Below the pieces are notes generated by a model that had not been told where the DNA came from, did no database searches, and saw nothing but the letters and a program-made list of their open reading frames with translations. Below, piece after piece: positions 9,497 through 20,809 of a stretch of DNA of 64,000 nt. Positions within the stretch are counted from its first letter, which is position 1. Each line of letters starts with the position of its first letter. The position numbers and the translations under genes were made by a program. The DNA is taken from assembly GCA_016271365.2 (NCBI GenBank), contig CM057456.1, forward strand, positions 883,744,001-883,808,000. The letters are read 5' to 3'. Origin of the DNA: Neoceratodus forsteri (lineage: Eukaryota; Chordata; Ceratodontiformes; Ceratodontidae).

Positions 9497-12400
9497 TTAG
9501 TATATAGCCCTTATTCCCTCACCCCAAAGCTGTCTCTTTAATTTACCCAATGCTGTTACCAAATCCCGCACCCACTGACCATAGGAGTATTCTTGGTCGT
9601 CTTTCCAATGTTGAGCCAAAAAGGACTTGACTAATGACGACATCAGAGCCAAATGAAATTTGGGTAAAACCCCAGGAACTTTTGAAAAATCGCCCAGAAC
9701 ACACACCTCTGGGGTTATATAATCAGAATAATTCATCAGTGGATCCATATGTTGCCTAATCTCCACCCACAAAGGGGAAATTTTACAGCACTCCCACATT
9801 ACATGGAGCAAGTCACCTATTCCATTCCCACATCTAAAACAGCGGTCCGTCTGCCTAAGCTTTCTATCATATAGTTTTGCCGGGGTAAAGTACAGATTGG
9901 ATATGATAAAATACTGTATGGTCCTAAATTTAGGAATTGTTATATATCTATGAGCTTTCCAAATTGAGTCCCAAACCAACTTCTTGGGGGCCATAACCTT
10001 ATCCCAGTACACCACCTGTATGGGCGAGGGTGGACTAGCAAACTCCACCAACTTCCTGTAAATCTGAGAAAGAATATTTGCCTTCGGATCCACTGCCTTT
10101 AAAAATTCCCAAGTGAATGACCCATCCGAAAACCCCCCAGTCTTCCTCGCCACTGCCTTCAACAACTGGGTTAGTTGCAATTTCTTAAAGAAGGGCATCC
10201 CCTCCACTGGGGCCGGAATAATGACCCTTTCGCCTTGGATAAAATCCCTCACCCTTAAACCCCTTAGTTGGTGGGCCCACCTCTCTTATCACCTGCCCCC
10301 AATTACAAATGTAGGGTTACCCACCACGGGTTGATCCCAAGCTCAACTGTGATTTTCTTCGTGACGGGGAAGAAAGGCCCACCAGGCCCTCAAAGACTTC
10401 AATCGGATTCCCACCCCCTTTAAAGTAATCCTTTGTAGGATTAGAGTATATTAATGCCTCAGATGAAAGACCTCGTTCCTTCAACATCTGCCTTTCAATT
10501 TGTAACCATATTGGGATGTACAACTCCCCCTCAGTCTCCCTAACCCAACGAAGCATAAAACCCAATTGCCCTGCCACATAATATAATAGAAGATCAGGGA
10601 GTTTAATCCCACCCATTGCCTGGGGCAAACAAAGCGTTTCATACTTCTTCCTAGGCGGTTTGGATTTCCATAGGAAATCAGAAAGAAGTTTCTTAATGAC
10701 CCTAAACCAAGTGAAATGGATATCATACGGGGCAATATATAGTGGATATAGGAGCCTAGGCAAGATATTCATTTTGATAAGGCCAAGTCTAGCCGTAAAG
10801 TTCAAGGGGAGCTTGTTCCATCTCAATATGTCTCCTCTTAGTGCCGATATCACCCCTCCATGTTTACCTCTAGCTCCTGCTCACTATTTGCTGTAACCCA
10901 AATACCCAAGTACTTAATCTCATCCGCCTCCATTGAAGACCAAGTTGAGTAAAATCTGCCTTAAATACATGCGGGGTCAAGGGAGAACCTGGGTTTTAGA
11001 TAGATTCAGCTTATAATTTGACACCACCGAAACTCCCAATTAAAACCCTTACTCTCTTGAAACTCATAGCTGGGTCCTCTAAATGTAGTAAAATATCATC
11101 AGCAAAACTGAGAATTTAAGTTCCCTCCCCTACCCTTACCCCTTTTATCAATTTATCCTCCTTAAGCGCTCTTAACAAAGGCTCCAAACAAATGTTAAAT
11201 AATATTGGTGATAAGGGCATCCCTGTCTAGTCCTGCTTTTCAACAAAATTTCTCGAACTATACCCATTGCACAAGATCCTAGCCATTGGGGCAGCATAAA
11301 GGTGTTTAATACCCTTAAGCAGGCCCTCTGGAAACCCATCCTCCGCATTATAGCAAACAAGAAACTGTGGGAGACCCTATCAAACGCCTTTTCGCATCTA
11401 ATGATATTAGAGCTAAAGGTAATTGAGAATCTGATGCATAGTGGATTATATGATGGAGCTTTCTGAGAGCATCTTGGGCTCCCTCCCAGGCATAAACCCT
11501 ACTTGCTCTTTCGCTTTTAATAGCGGCGCAACCCTCAATATTCTATTAGCCAAGATTTTCATTAGGATCTTGATATATCCTGGTTCATTAAAGCTATAGG
11601 CCTATAGCTATCCACTCTATCCCTGGGTTTGTCCGGCTTGAGAATCAAAGATATGTATGCCTGATATAACGGCGGATGGGATAACCCCTCTTGCATAATA
11701 ATATTAAAGAAATCCAGAAGAAGTGGGAGTATCGTCTTAATATGGACTTGGTAGAACTTCACTGTAAGACCATCCGGCCCCGGAGTCCTACCAATCGACA
11801 AAGACTGCACCACCCCCAATATCTCCATCTCTGTAATAGGAGCCGCTAACTTACTAGCCTGGAATTCGTCCAAAACCGGGAGGGGAATTCCCTCAAAAAA
11901 AGCATTTATTTCCTCCTCTCCAACTACATTTCCCAACCCATATATGTCGGTAAAATAAGACGCAAATACATCTGGTATCTCTCGAGGGTCTACCACCAGT
12001 TTCTCCCCATGCCAAATAGAGGTAATAGTTCTACTAGCTTCCCATTCCCTAATCCTAGCCGCTAGCAGATGACCTGGGACATCCCCCTGAAGAAGATATT
12101 TAGCCTGCATCCTATCCATCCAAATTCCACCTTATGGTACCCAATATCCGCCCATTCCCCGTGAGGGATTTAAGTTCCCATCAATTTCCCTGAAGACCCC
12201 TCCAAAGGAGATAAGGAGGCAATCGCCCCCAGAATAAATTCCTCCTTGCCTTTCTCAATCTATTCCTCCTAGCTGCCAAGGTCTGAACTGCCCTGCATAC
12301 AAAACTCATATGTCGGCCAAGCCAGCTTTTGGTTTTCTAGGATGGTAACTGAGATTGAATAATTCCTCTCAGATGCTCGCCTAACTCCTCCTGTACCTTA

Positions 12401-12884
12401 GGCTCTACAAACAACAAATCATTCAATCTCCATCTGACTGACCTGGGAGGACAAGACTTGGTTCCACAAGCGAAATAGGGGAGTGGTCTGAGAGAACCCT
12501 AGCCTCAGTAGTCATACCCTTCACTTCCCTAAGGGCCACACTATTAATTAGAAAGAAGTCAATACGTGATTGAGATTTGTGAGCCCCAGAAAAGAAGGTC
12601 ATAGAGTTACCCTTCTTAGAGTGGGTCCTGCATGGGTCCACCAAAGCAGTCGCTTCCATCATCCTATTCAGGGCAACCTGTGCTTTAGTTAGGGGCCTAC
12701 CAGATGGAGGTATCCTGTCATCCACATTGCTAGCGCACACATTCCAATCCCCAGCCAAAATAAGTAGGTCTGTGGATATGGCTGTGATATCTCTTTCTAT
12801 GGAAGCAAAAAACTCTGGAGAAGAGGGGGTGGGACCATAGATAGAGGCCAAAGAGATAGCTTTACCCACTAAGAGCCCAGACAA
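9497..12884 (-). pseudogene. L1 ORF2: endonuclease and reverse transcriptase remnant
   Basis: The endonuclease part (12884-12423) shows LASIYGPTP, LILAGDWNV, SRIDFFLIN and SDHSPISL, which is the C-terminal half of an APE-type fold with the catalytic SDH. The RT N-terminus (12119-11562) contains SIGRTPGPDGLTVKFY and SYRPIALMNQDI. A broken stretch retains LSFADDILLHLE at about 11110-11075, so the catalytic FADD is visible. The C-terminal part (10853-10317, 10252-9497) contains RLLYPLY, FLWKSKPPRKKYETL, GGIKLPDL and CFRCGNGIGDLLHVMWEC, a C-x2-C-x7-H-x4-C knuckle typical of L1. Several frameshifts, mainly between 10860 and 11560, make it a pseudogene. The order and motifs match frog and fish L1 better than CR1 or L2. 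Confidence 0.88.
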
Positions 12885-13863
12885 AATATCCCTCTGCCAT
12901 CCTCTTAACAGCCCTGTTCTACCCTAAAGGCAACTTTTCTTATTAAAATTGCCACCCCAAGCTTTTTCTTTACCCTGCCTGAACACCTGGCCCACCCATA
13001 ACTTTTTAAGACAGTTTAATTCCTCCTAGCAAATGTTCCCTGCAAAGCGGCTATGTGGAGCCCTCAAGTGATTAATATGTCTCAAATGACCATTCTCTTA
13101 CGCTACCCTAAGCCCTTTGACATTCCAAGAAAGTATTTTAATGCAAGTCATTATATATCAGATCAATCATAACATGAGATCCATTTCATCCACACCATAC
13201 CGGTCCGCCTTCCTTCACTGTACAAGCTAAAGACTCTCTCTCCTGTCTCTCTCCCAACTCCCCAATCCCATCCTCCCCCCCTCTGCCCCCGATCCTTCGA
13301 TCGTCCTCCTGACAATTCGTTGGTCATGGATGAGCCTCGCTGTAGATTCCTCCCGCCTGCCTTCCCTGGCCCTACCCCATCAGTAGTCTACCCATCACTT
13401 GATCTTAATAGATCACCCTCCCCTCCAGCAGTGCCCCTTCAGTTCCCACGTATTCCCCTAACAGATCAAAGGAAAAATAACAAGCTTCAGAACACAGCCA
13501 AATAGGCTATTGGTAACCAGTCAATTCCCAGGGAAATCTGGCCCTGCATGGAACTGACTCAATTAAATGAAGTGGATCAGTCAGTACCATCGATCCCTTT
13601 AAATGTGGGTAATCATCATCAACCCTACAGCTTTGTCCCCAAAACCAATACCAATACCCCCAACCCCCAACTTATACCCCTAAACTACCCACACCACCAC
13701 ACAAACATGATACATTTCTCCCAAGACACTCCTCAGTGGGAGGAAAAAAAAAGGGGAGACAAATCATAGCTGAGTTACATTAAACGACTTAAGTAAGCTT
13801 TCTATAGTCTTTGTTCAACTGTGATGAAATCAACACAGCCCCAAATCATCTGGGCAGTCCACC

Positions 13864-14648
13864 TCAGGTCTGAGGTTTGAACAAGTTTGGGAGCTCAACA
13901 CATAAACCTTCCAACGCATCCTCTGCAGTCAAGTAACGCTTTTCTCCGGATTGTAATCTCACCGAGAGCGTTGCTGGATATTGCACCCGAAATTTAATTC
14001 CGGCTAGATATAATTTTTTCTTAATTTCCACATATTCCTTCTGCTTCTCTCTAATTAGGGGGGTTTGATCTTGAAACATCCAGAGGGTCGCACCGTTCCA
14101 TTGCAGGGACTTAAGTTGTCTGGCCTTCCACAGTACATGCATCTTCTCCTTGAAGTTGAGAAACCTCATTATGATCACCCTGGGCCTCGCTCCTGGCGGG
14201 GGCACTTCCCTTAACGCCCTATGGGCCCTCCAAGTTGCACGCCTCCATATGGTGTCTGGCCCAGTAATTTTAATAACATGTCCTGGATGAATGAGACACA
14301 GTCCGCCCCCTCAGCTCTTTCTGGTAACCCAGCCAATACCAAATTATTCCTCCGGCTCCTTGACTCCTGATCATCAATACGATCTTCCAGTTTTTTAATT
14401 TGCTTTTTGGCCAAAATCAGCTCCTGCTCCATATTCAGCACTTTCTTCTCTTGGGACGCGATCCTGGCCTCAGCATCCCCAATCCGTTGCGAGAGAGATT
14501 GCAGGGCTGGTTTTACAGCAGCAAAATCCTGCACCAGTCCCTGCAATAGCTGCTTAATTTCCTGCAGGTCCTCGTTGGATTGACCCTTCTCCCTCCTGTT
14601 TATGTCTTCCTCTAATTCAGTAGGAGTGGGGACTGTGGTTTGGGTCAC
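13864..14648 (-). pseudogene. L1 ORF1 (RNA-binding, coiled coil) remnant
   Basis: The N-terminal piece (14648-14211, 145 codons) has a heptad-rich segment (about residues 15-100, including KKLEDRIDDQESRSRRNNL) that would form the trimeric coiled coil, followed by the start of the RRM (LVLAGLPERAEG). After a single frameshift near 14208 the second piece (14205-13864) continues with ARPRVIIMRFLNFKEK, LWKARQL, ATLWMFQDQTPLIREK and AGIKFRVQYPATLSV, the end of the RRM plus the C-terminal domain. L1 ORF1p binds its own RNA as a chaperone. One frame break separates the halves, so ORF1 is less damaged than ORF2. Confidence 0.88.
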
Positions 14649-15723
14649 TTGGTGGCGGGGATCTGTGGCAAGGGCTCACTAATTTCGGCTCCATTTCAGC
14701 TTCCAGCCGCGTGCCTTGCGCCTTGAATACTGCGTGACCCAAGCCAACCTCCTCGCTATGGTCTCAAGGGTTTACAGAAACGAAGCTACTGCCCAAACTA
14801 GCGACCGCTACAGTTAACACCTTTCCAAGTGGGAGGCAACCAAAATTTACAGACCCCTGGGCAACAAGAAGGCTTAGATTGTAACTCGGGCCTAGGAGCG
14901 GCACGGAGGACGTCCGACTTGCCTCAGCACATCACGTGACCTCCCGGTAGTTTCTGATTAACATACACCTAGGTGCATTGTGAGGCATGAGGTGTTTATG
15001 CCGAGTGCCTTCAGCACCTAGAAGTGCAATTTTCTCATAACTTCCCACACTGTGACGTGTCTTGTTGTGCTTATAAAATGGGTACACTAAGACCCTCAAA
15101 AATGCCAACTTTTTAAATCAAAAACACATTTTTTTTGTTAAAAGTAACCAGTAAAATGTAGTCCAACCCACCTGTCTATCATCCATCTTTCTACACATTC
15201 AGTAGATGGAGGAATTTTGGTTTATCATGGAAAGTAGGAATTCAAACTTCTGAATAAGTCTACTGGCACAATGTTCACTTCTCCTCACACAAACACACAT
15301 AACAGAAGGCCTCAATAAAACTAGGGATTCAGTTTTATCTGGACAGGGTAAACAGCAAAGATTTCCCTGTTAGACAGGAAAGGATGGGGGGGGGGTGATA
15401 TTCAGAAAAGAAGTTCAAGAAAGTAAAGCTACTGTATGAGTAATACTTCCTTTTTTTAATTAAATTTTTTAATTGGTTATGGTATGTGTGTAAGAAGGAG
15501 GTTATAAAAGGAAAGAACATTTAATTCTTTTGTTTTTCTAATTTTTTTGAAGGAGTTTAATTTTTAAGGCCTAGTTGACTTTTCCAGTGAGAGTAAAAAT
15601 GGCAGCCACATTTGTAATGGAAGTCAGGAGTATTTTACAAAAGGCATTGCAATGTTAGTGTGCTGTGTCCTGATTGCCAGCACTTTTTTAGCCAGTGGTA
15701 GTGCCGTTACAATTCACGTCTAC

Positions 15724-15735
15724 TAAGCAGTAAGA
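15724..15735. other. Candidate right target-site duplication of the L1
   Basis: This is the second exact copy of TAAGCAGTAAGA. About 70 bases downstream the DIRS-1 RT resumes with SVLDTARA at about 15825-15848, supporting an insertion boundary here. Confidence 0.5.
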
Positions 15736-15789
15736 ATGCAGCAGTTTCCTTGCCTATTTTATAAGGAAGTGCTATTGAATCCTCTCAGG

Positions 15790-16520
15790 TATTGGTTAGT
15801 TTCCTCCCAGAAGCTTTTTTTCACAAGATCTGTCCTGGACACAGCCAGGGCCTAGGCCTTTCTTCTTGACAGCTGAGTGCAGTCAGTTATTGAGATGGCT
15901 TGCTTCATCATGGACCATTGTTCAGTGCCAGCCCACTCAATGCAGTGCATGCCGAGTCTCATGGCATCCTCAGTTTTCACCGTACTCCTGGCAGGGCTGC
16001 ACATGAAGATGACTCAGTGGATGCTCAGCACCCAGTGGTCGCAAGCATCACACCCTAGAAATTACTACATACAGGTGACCAAACCAGTAGTGTAGTTCCT
16101 TGTGGTGGTCAGTAGATTATCTTTCAGGGCTTCTCCTTCTTCCCTGCTGAGCCTCAGGTGACTCACCACAGATGCCTCCTTAGTTGGGTGGGGAGCCCAC
16201 TTTCAAGAGCTCCAGACACAGGGAATCTGGGAAAGGTCAGAGATACATCTCCACATCAAAGTAGTAGAGATGTGGATGGTAATTTATGATGTGTAGGCCC
16301 TATCAGACATATTCTGCCAAAAGGCATTACTCCTGTAGACAAACACTGAGTCTGTCATGTACTACGTCAACAAAAACGGAGAAGTGTACTATTACTATCT
16401 CTGCGGGGAGGCAATGAGAGCGTGGGAATGACGTCTGGAGCAAGGGATCCTACTGTAAGCAATCCATTTGCCAGGAGTCCAGAACACTCTGGCAGACGAG
16501 ATCAGTTGAACAGTAGCAGA
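15790..16520 (+). pseudogene. DIRS-1 RT C-terminus and RNase H
   Basis: SVLDTARA and SLMASSVFTVLLAGLHM (about 15825-16010) match SVLDTAKG and GLMAAAIVTVPLARLHM of DIRS-3. RNase H follows: LTTDASLVGWGAHF (about 16158-16200), a decayed VEM block, SVMYYVNKNG (about 16354-16383) and LPGVQNTLADEIS (about 16468-16510). The second catalytic region, QTDN in DIRS-3, reads TNTES. Stops interrupt the frame. Downstream, 16520-16930 still aligns with the segment between RNase H and the recombinase of the other copies. Confidence 0.8.
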
Positions 16521-16879
16521 TTCTCATGAGTGGTCTCCAGCAGATGATGCTGTGCAGTCTCTTTTCAGTGAGTGGGGGATGCTAGATGTGGACATTTTGC
16601 ATCCTCACTCAATGGCAAACTTCCTCAGTTCTGCTCCAGAAATTCTAAATTTGACATTTTCTGTCAGGATGCATTTTGACTGTAGGGGAAAAAATCTTGT
16701 TTCTGAATGCCTTTCCTCCAGCTTCTGTCATCCAGAGAATGCTCTTTAAGCTGGAAGCTTAAGGGGGCAAGAGCAGTCTAGTAGCTCCTTGATGGCCTCA
16801 GAAGATACGTTTTTCTCTCTTGAACCAGCTGGCAGTCAGAAAACCAGGGACTCTGGCACTCAGAATGGACTCACTGTCT

Positions 16880-17686
16880 CATACACATGCCTTCTAGCCA
16901 ATCCCAACCTGCACTCCCTCCATCTTCAGGCTTGGCTTCTGAAGAGATAGAAGTGAACAGGTTTAAAGTCTTCCAGGGAGTCTCTGAGGTACTGCTTGCT
17001 GCCCATTTGCCTTCCTCCAGGAAAACTTACTGAGCCAAATGGAAGTGCTTTTCCATTTGGTGTTCCAAAATCCCCCATGGACCATTTTAAGAGTCCTTCT
17101 GAGAAAGTTTTGGAATACTTGCTGTACATTTCAGACCCAGGGCTTCAGTACTCCACAGTCAAGGTCCACATGCCTGCTGTCTCAGCATACCATGAACCTT
17201 TGGGCAACCTATCTCAGCTCAGTTGCCACTGTTCAAGATGTCCCTTGGGGGAATTTCACATACAATACTCCAAATACGAAAGCCAGAGTCTCCCTATGAT
17301 CTCAGTCTTGTGTTAGACATGTTCACTCGCAAACCCTTCAATCCATTTGCAGCTTGTGGCAGGAAATTCCCTGACTTGGAAAGCAGCATTTCTGATGTCC
17401 ATCACCTCTGTGTGCAGATTGTCTAAAATATATGCTTTGGTTACAGGTTCTCTGAATACTGTTTTCCATAAAGTTGAAGTGGTCCTGCTCACACCCACCC
17501 GATTATTACCTATGGTTGTGTCAGAGTTCCTTTACAGCCAGACCCTAGCTCTTCCAGCATACATTTTCAGCTTTAAAAATGAGGGACAAAACACTACACT
17601 CCCTTGATGTGAAAAAGGTCCTTAGGTTCTAGACAGAACTAAGGACTACAAGCAGGCTATGCAGTTGTCTCTTTTGACTCCATTTG
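16880..17686 (+). pseudogene. DIRS-1 tyrosine recombinase, truncated
   Basis: The core-binding block reads KVLEYLLYISDPGLQYSTVKVHM (about 17110-17170), matching QVLEYLLSLSDAGLPNSSIKVHL of DIRS-3. The catalytic region begins at LTWKAAFLMSITSVCRLSKI (about 17370-17425). The family has T-S-x-R-R here, so the arginine box reads V-C-R and the first arginine is lost. Then VVSEFLYSQTLALP and a frame-shifted HSLDVKKVLRF. Sequence identity ends at about 17686, so the HxxR and catalytic Tyr boxes are absent. Confidence 0.8.
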
Positions 17687-18245
17687 GAAGGATCTCAATC
17701 CTGGGCCCACAGCAGTTCCTAATCTGCACTAATAATATGCCAAAATACATGTCAAATTTAAAAACACATTGTTACACAGATGACAGGGTGTTATTGTCAT
17801 CTGGTAAAGTTTATGAGCAAGGAGAAAGAAAATTACAAATTGACTTTTCCATCTTACATTCTTGGTTTGTTTACTCCAGACTAGTAGCAAACAGCAGAAC
17901 GTCTCAAATAATAATATTCTGTTCTACTGCCACTGGCAGGAGAGGCAACAGCCCAAAACTGATAAAAACAAAAATAAAACAGTGTACAACTTACACAGGT
18001 CTCAGAATATAAATACCTGGGAGTCTGGGTGAACCAACAATTAAAATTTCACCAATATGTTGAGGTAACAACCAAGAAGTTAAATAACAGAATAAATGTA
18101 TTTAGAAGAACTGCATATTGTATTAATAAAAATATGAGACAGACCATTGTTAATCAACTTAGAATGCCAGTTCATGACTATGGAAGTCATGTATATGGGT
18201 TTGCCAATAGTACTACACTAAAAGAAGTAGAAGATCTCCATAGAT
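17686..18245 (+). pseudogene. LINE reverse transcriptase fragment between DIRS-1 and DIRS-2
   Basis: It starts within RT motif B (ISILGPQQFLICTNNMP), has a degraded motif C (THCYTDDRVLLSSG; Y-T-D-D replaces the usual YADD), then YTGLRI, a frame change, and KLNNRINVFRR and VHDYGSHVYGFAN. This is the second half of a Jockey-superfamily RT, perhaps Rex1-like. Both ends are cut exactly at DIRS borders: the truncated DIRS-1 on the left and the DIRS-2 terminal repeat on the right. Confidence 0.75.
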
Positions 18246-18247
18246 GA

Positions 18248-18450
18248 TAACTCTTGCAGCAAGCCACACCTATGAAACTGTAGTTGTCAGGCACTAGTAC
18301 AACACAGAAACGTTTCTAGCTAGCAGTCTACTGGGGCCGCCCACAATAACATGAGCTGACATCGCTCCTCCAATATATACATGGGTGGCCCTGCACCCTC
18401 CTCAGTTCTTTTCCCTTCACTGACATTCGCACATCGGGTCCCACAGAGAT
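18248..18450 (+). repeat. DIRS-2 left inverted terminal repeat
   Basis: AAGCCACACCTATGAAACTG at about 18270 onward and ACTAGTACAACACAGAAACG follow the left repeat of DIRS-3 (34319-34500) closely. A TATA-like ATATATA near 18372 and the CCTCAGTTCTTTTCCC block are shared, so it probably carries the promoter. There is no partner repeat on the right. Confidence 0.8.
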
Positions 18451-18529
18451 ACCGCCACTCCAGTCAGCTGCCAAAAATGTTCCTTTTTTTCTTTTCTCAC
18501 CCTAGTTACCCTAATCACTTTACTCCAAA

Positions 18530-20800
18530 GTGATTTTACATTTTTCTTATATGCCTACCAATCCCAAAAAACATTCCTATTTCTGCGAATGCGGAAAGAA
18601 AATCTCCAATAAGGACGACCACAATGCCTGCATCCACTGCCTAGGCCCAGACCACAGTGTGGAGGCCTGTGAAGTCTGCCACAAATTCAACCAGGCTACC
18701 AGGCAACACCGCCAGAAGGACCTTGAAAGCTACCTCCTAGCGCAGAAGGTAAAGGAGATGGAAAAGAAGCACCAGGCCAGAAGCTCGTCCACTTCCCTGA
18801 CTCTGTCAGTGGGCTCCCACTCCTCCAAGGCCCGGGAAAAATAGCCTGGAAGCACAGAAACTGAGAGATGGACAAACACAGGGATTGGTTCTCCCCAGCT
18901 CGCTCGCGGTCACCATGTAGAGCACTGGCTACGGCTGGGTCATTTTCAACCTCAGCAACAACCTCCGCTGTAACCCCCCCTCTCTTCCACAGGGTCATTA
19001 CTAGTAGCCCTCCTCCCCGTCTTTCTTTAACGGTGTGGGATTCTTGGTACCAGGTAGCCACTTGCCCCTGCTGCTCTTTCAGACCCTGCTGTTCCAGCCC
19101 TATTTTCCCATGGGCTCACAGCTAGGGACCTCTGCTGGACAGTTCATGGCCTGCATTGATCTCTCGCAGTCAGGGGTTCTCCTTCCCCCTGCAACACCCT
19201 TGACCCATGCTCCAGGCCTCTCCACTGGCTTGGATTCAGCCAGAGGTGGCCCATCGCCCATGGGGCTCTAGTCTCCCCCAGCGATGTGCATGGCTTTCAC
19301 TGCGAGCTCGGGGACATAGTCTCCTCTGTCATCGCCTCAGGCCGCTTTGTCAAGGACAGGTACCCAGTCCTGCATGTTGATGTCTTAGGCTGCTCCGACA
19401 GCACTAGGGCCCCCAGGCCTTCAGCTTCCCCCACCAATGCCACTGTCCAACCTGATGGTGCCTATCATCGACGTCCCAATAATATTGTACTCTTTCTGGG
19501 ACTTTATGCATCATCTTTCCCCTCCATCAGGGCCAACAATGCCGAGGCTTACTGGGTCTGTCCCTCCATAGATGCCTCCCACGGCACCACATCCAATTCT
19601 CCCCAGCTCTTCTCCATGGCATTGGGCCCTCTCTTTCAATGCAGCAATGAGGATGAGTATCATCCTGATCTTTGCCAATGGGATGAGAATCAGGAGGAAG
19701 AGGACTATGTGGATGGAGCCACCAGCCCCTCACTTTCTTCTTCTTCAATCTCCTTGGGGAGACCCTTCTAAATGCACCCCAAGGTCTTCCCCTGATGACC
19801 CCTCTTTCATTGCAGTCATGAATCAATTACAGACTGCCATGGGGTTCCATGCAGAGGCATTGTCCCAAAGAACCATACAGAGTACCTGGAGCTTCCAGAC
19901 TCTCTACCGATCATTATCCCTCCTTTGATTGCAGCCTTTGAGGATGCCACCATGGCTGCCTGGTACAGGCCTAACCTGATCCCTGCTATGCTCAGGAAGG
20001 CTCATAAACTATACCAGGCTCCATATGGGAAGCCCTTTTTCACTGAACAGCCACAGGCAGATTTTGTGGTTAGCAAAGCTGTCCCTGACAGGACTAAGAC
20101 ACCTAAGCATCTCAGCTTTCTGCCTCTGGACACGAAATCCAGAAAGCTGGACCTTATAGATAAACAGCCATTTGCCTTTGCTACTTTGTTCATAAGGGTC
20201 ATGAACGACATAGCCCACATGGTCAGATAACAGAACACTCTTTGGAGAAAGGCCAAGGTGGCAGCAGAAGCCCTCCAAGAGGGTACCCAAAGGCAAGAGC
20301 TCCTTAAGACCCTTCAGTCGGGGCAGATATTGGCCAGCATCTCATTTATTCCTAAAGCTGTAGGAAGTCAGCCTACAATGGAGCTGATGCATCCACCTGA
20401 GCAACTGTAGTTGGCATCTGTCTCAGGCAACATTCTTAATTCAGGGTCTGTGGGTTTGCCACTGACGTTCATCAGTCTATCCTGAATGCCCCCCTTCAAG
20501 GACTATAAACTTTTCGGGGCAGATGTGCAGGACATTCTTGCTGACATGCAGGCCTTGGGCAGAACCCTGTGGTCAGTCCACTCACTTTACCACACTCAGC
20601 CAAAAGGTACCCAGAGGACCCCCTTTCGTTGCACCTACAACAAACCTAAGCAGGGTACCAGAGCCCAGATCAAGTGTTGGGCAGCAACAGCCCTGCTTAC
20701 CCCTGCCTCCACTGTAAACCCCCCTGAGGAGGATCCGCAGCCCCGGTGGCAGGTGCTACCTCAGCATGACTCCTTATCAGACCCTCACCCCCCAGATCCT
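18530..20800 (+). pseudogene. DIRS-2 ORF1 (gag-like) remnant
   Basis: The N-terminal piece (18530-18844) contains a Cys/His module: FCECGKK...HNACIHCLGPDH followed by C-x2-C, then a basic coiled segment and SHSSKAREK. Later pieces include an acidic patch NQEEEDYVDG (about 19690-19720), QLQTAMGFHAE, and the 19925-20230 block with AAFEDATMAAWYRPNLIPA and YGKPFFTEQPQADFV, which match EDATLAAWHRPNMIPAI and GKPFFAGQPEADSV of DIRS-3. A last block, LFGADVQDILADMQALGRTL (20514-20573), aligns with LFGADIQEILSHLQASDRTL. The protein is thought to be the capsid or nucleocapsid. Frameshifts and stops make it non-functional. Confidence 0.8.
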
Positions 20801-20809
20801 CAAGAGGTG

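Larger units (their letters stand above)
8701..15723 (-). mobile_element. L1 (Tx1/frog-type) LINE, near full length, inserted into DIRS-1
   Basis: Read on the minus strand: a roughly 1 kb 5' region (about 15723-14650), ORF1 (14648-13864), ORF2 with endonuclease, RT and C-terminal zinc-knuckle domain (about 12900-9497), a 3' UTR, AATAAA and poly(A) at the left end. The length of about 7 kb fits a full L1. Both ORFs contain frameshifts. It lies inside the DIRS-1 RT, so it inserted after DIRS-1. Confidence 0.88.
4740..17686 (+). mobile_element. DIRS-1: DIRS-type tyrosine-recombinase retrotransposon, decayed and nested
   Basis: The order ORF1 (gag-like), RT, RNase H and tyrosine recombinase can be followed through two later insertions: a CR1 at 6815-8200 and an L1 at 8701-15723. 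With these removed, about 4.5 kb of DIRS sequence remains, close to the length of DIRS-2 to DIRS-4 without their ends. The left boundary is approximate because no terminal repeat is recognisable. The right end is lost: the recombinase stops in mid-domain at about 17686, where a LINE fragment begins. All frames are broken. Confidence 0.8.

Noticed and set aside
19527..19826. Open frames on the strand opposite DIRS-2 ORF1 and similar opposite-strand frames over CR1 (6989-7858) and DIRS-4 (45227-45745)
   Set aside because: They mirror coding sequence of the element on the other strand, have no recognisable domain, and have composition typical of antisense frames.
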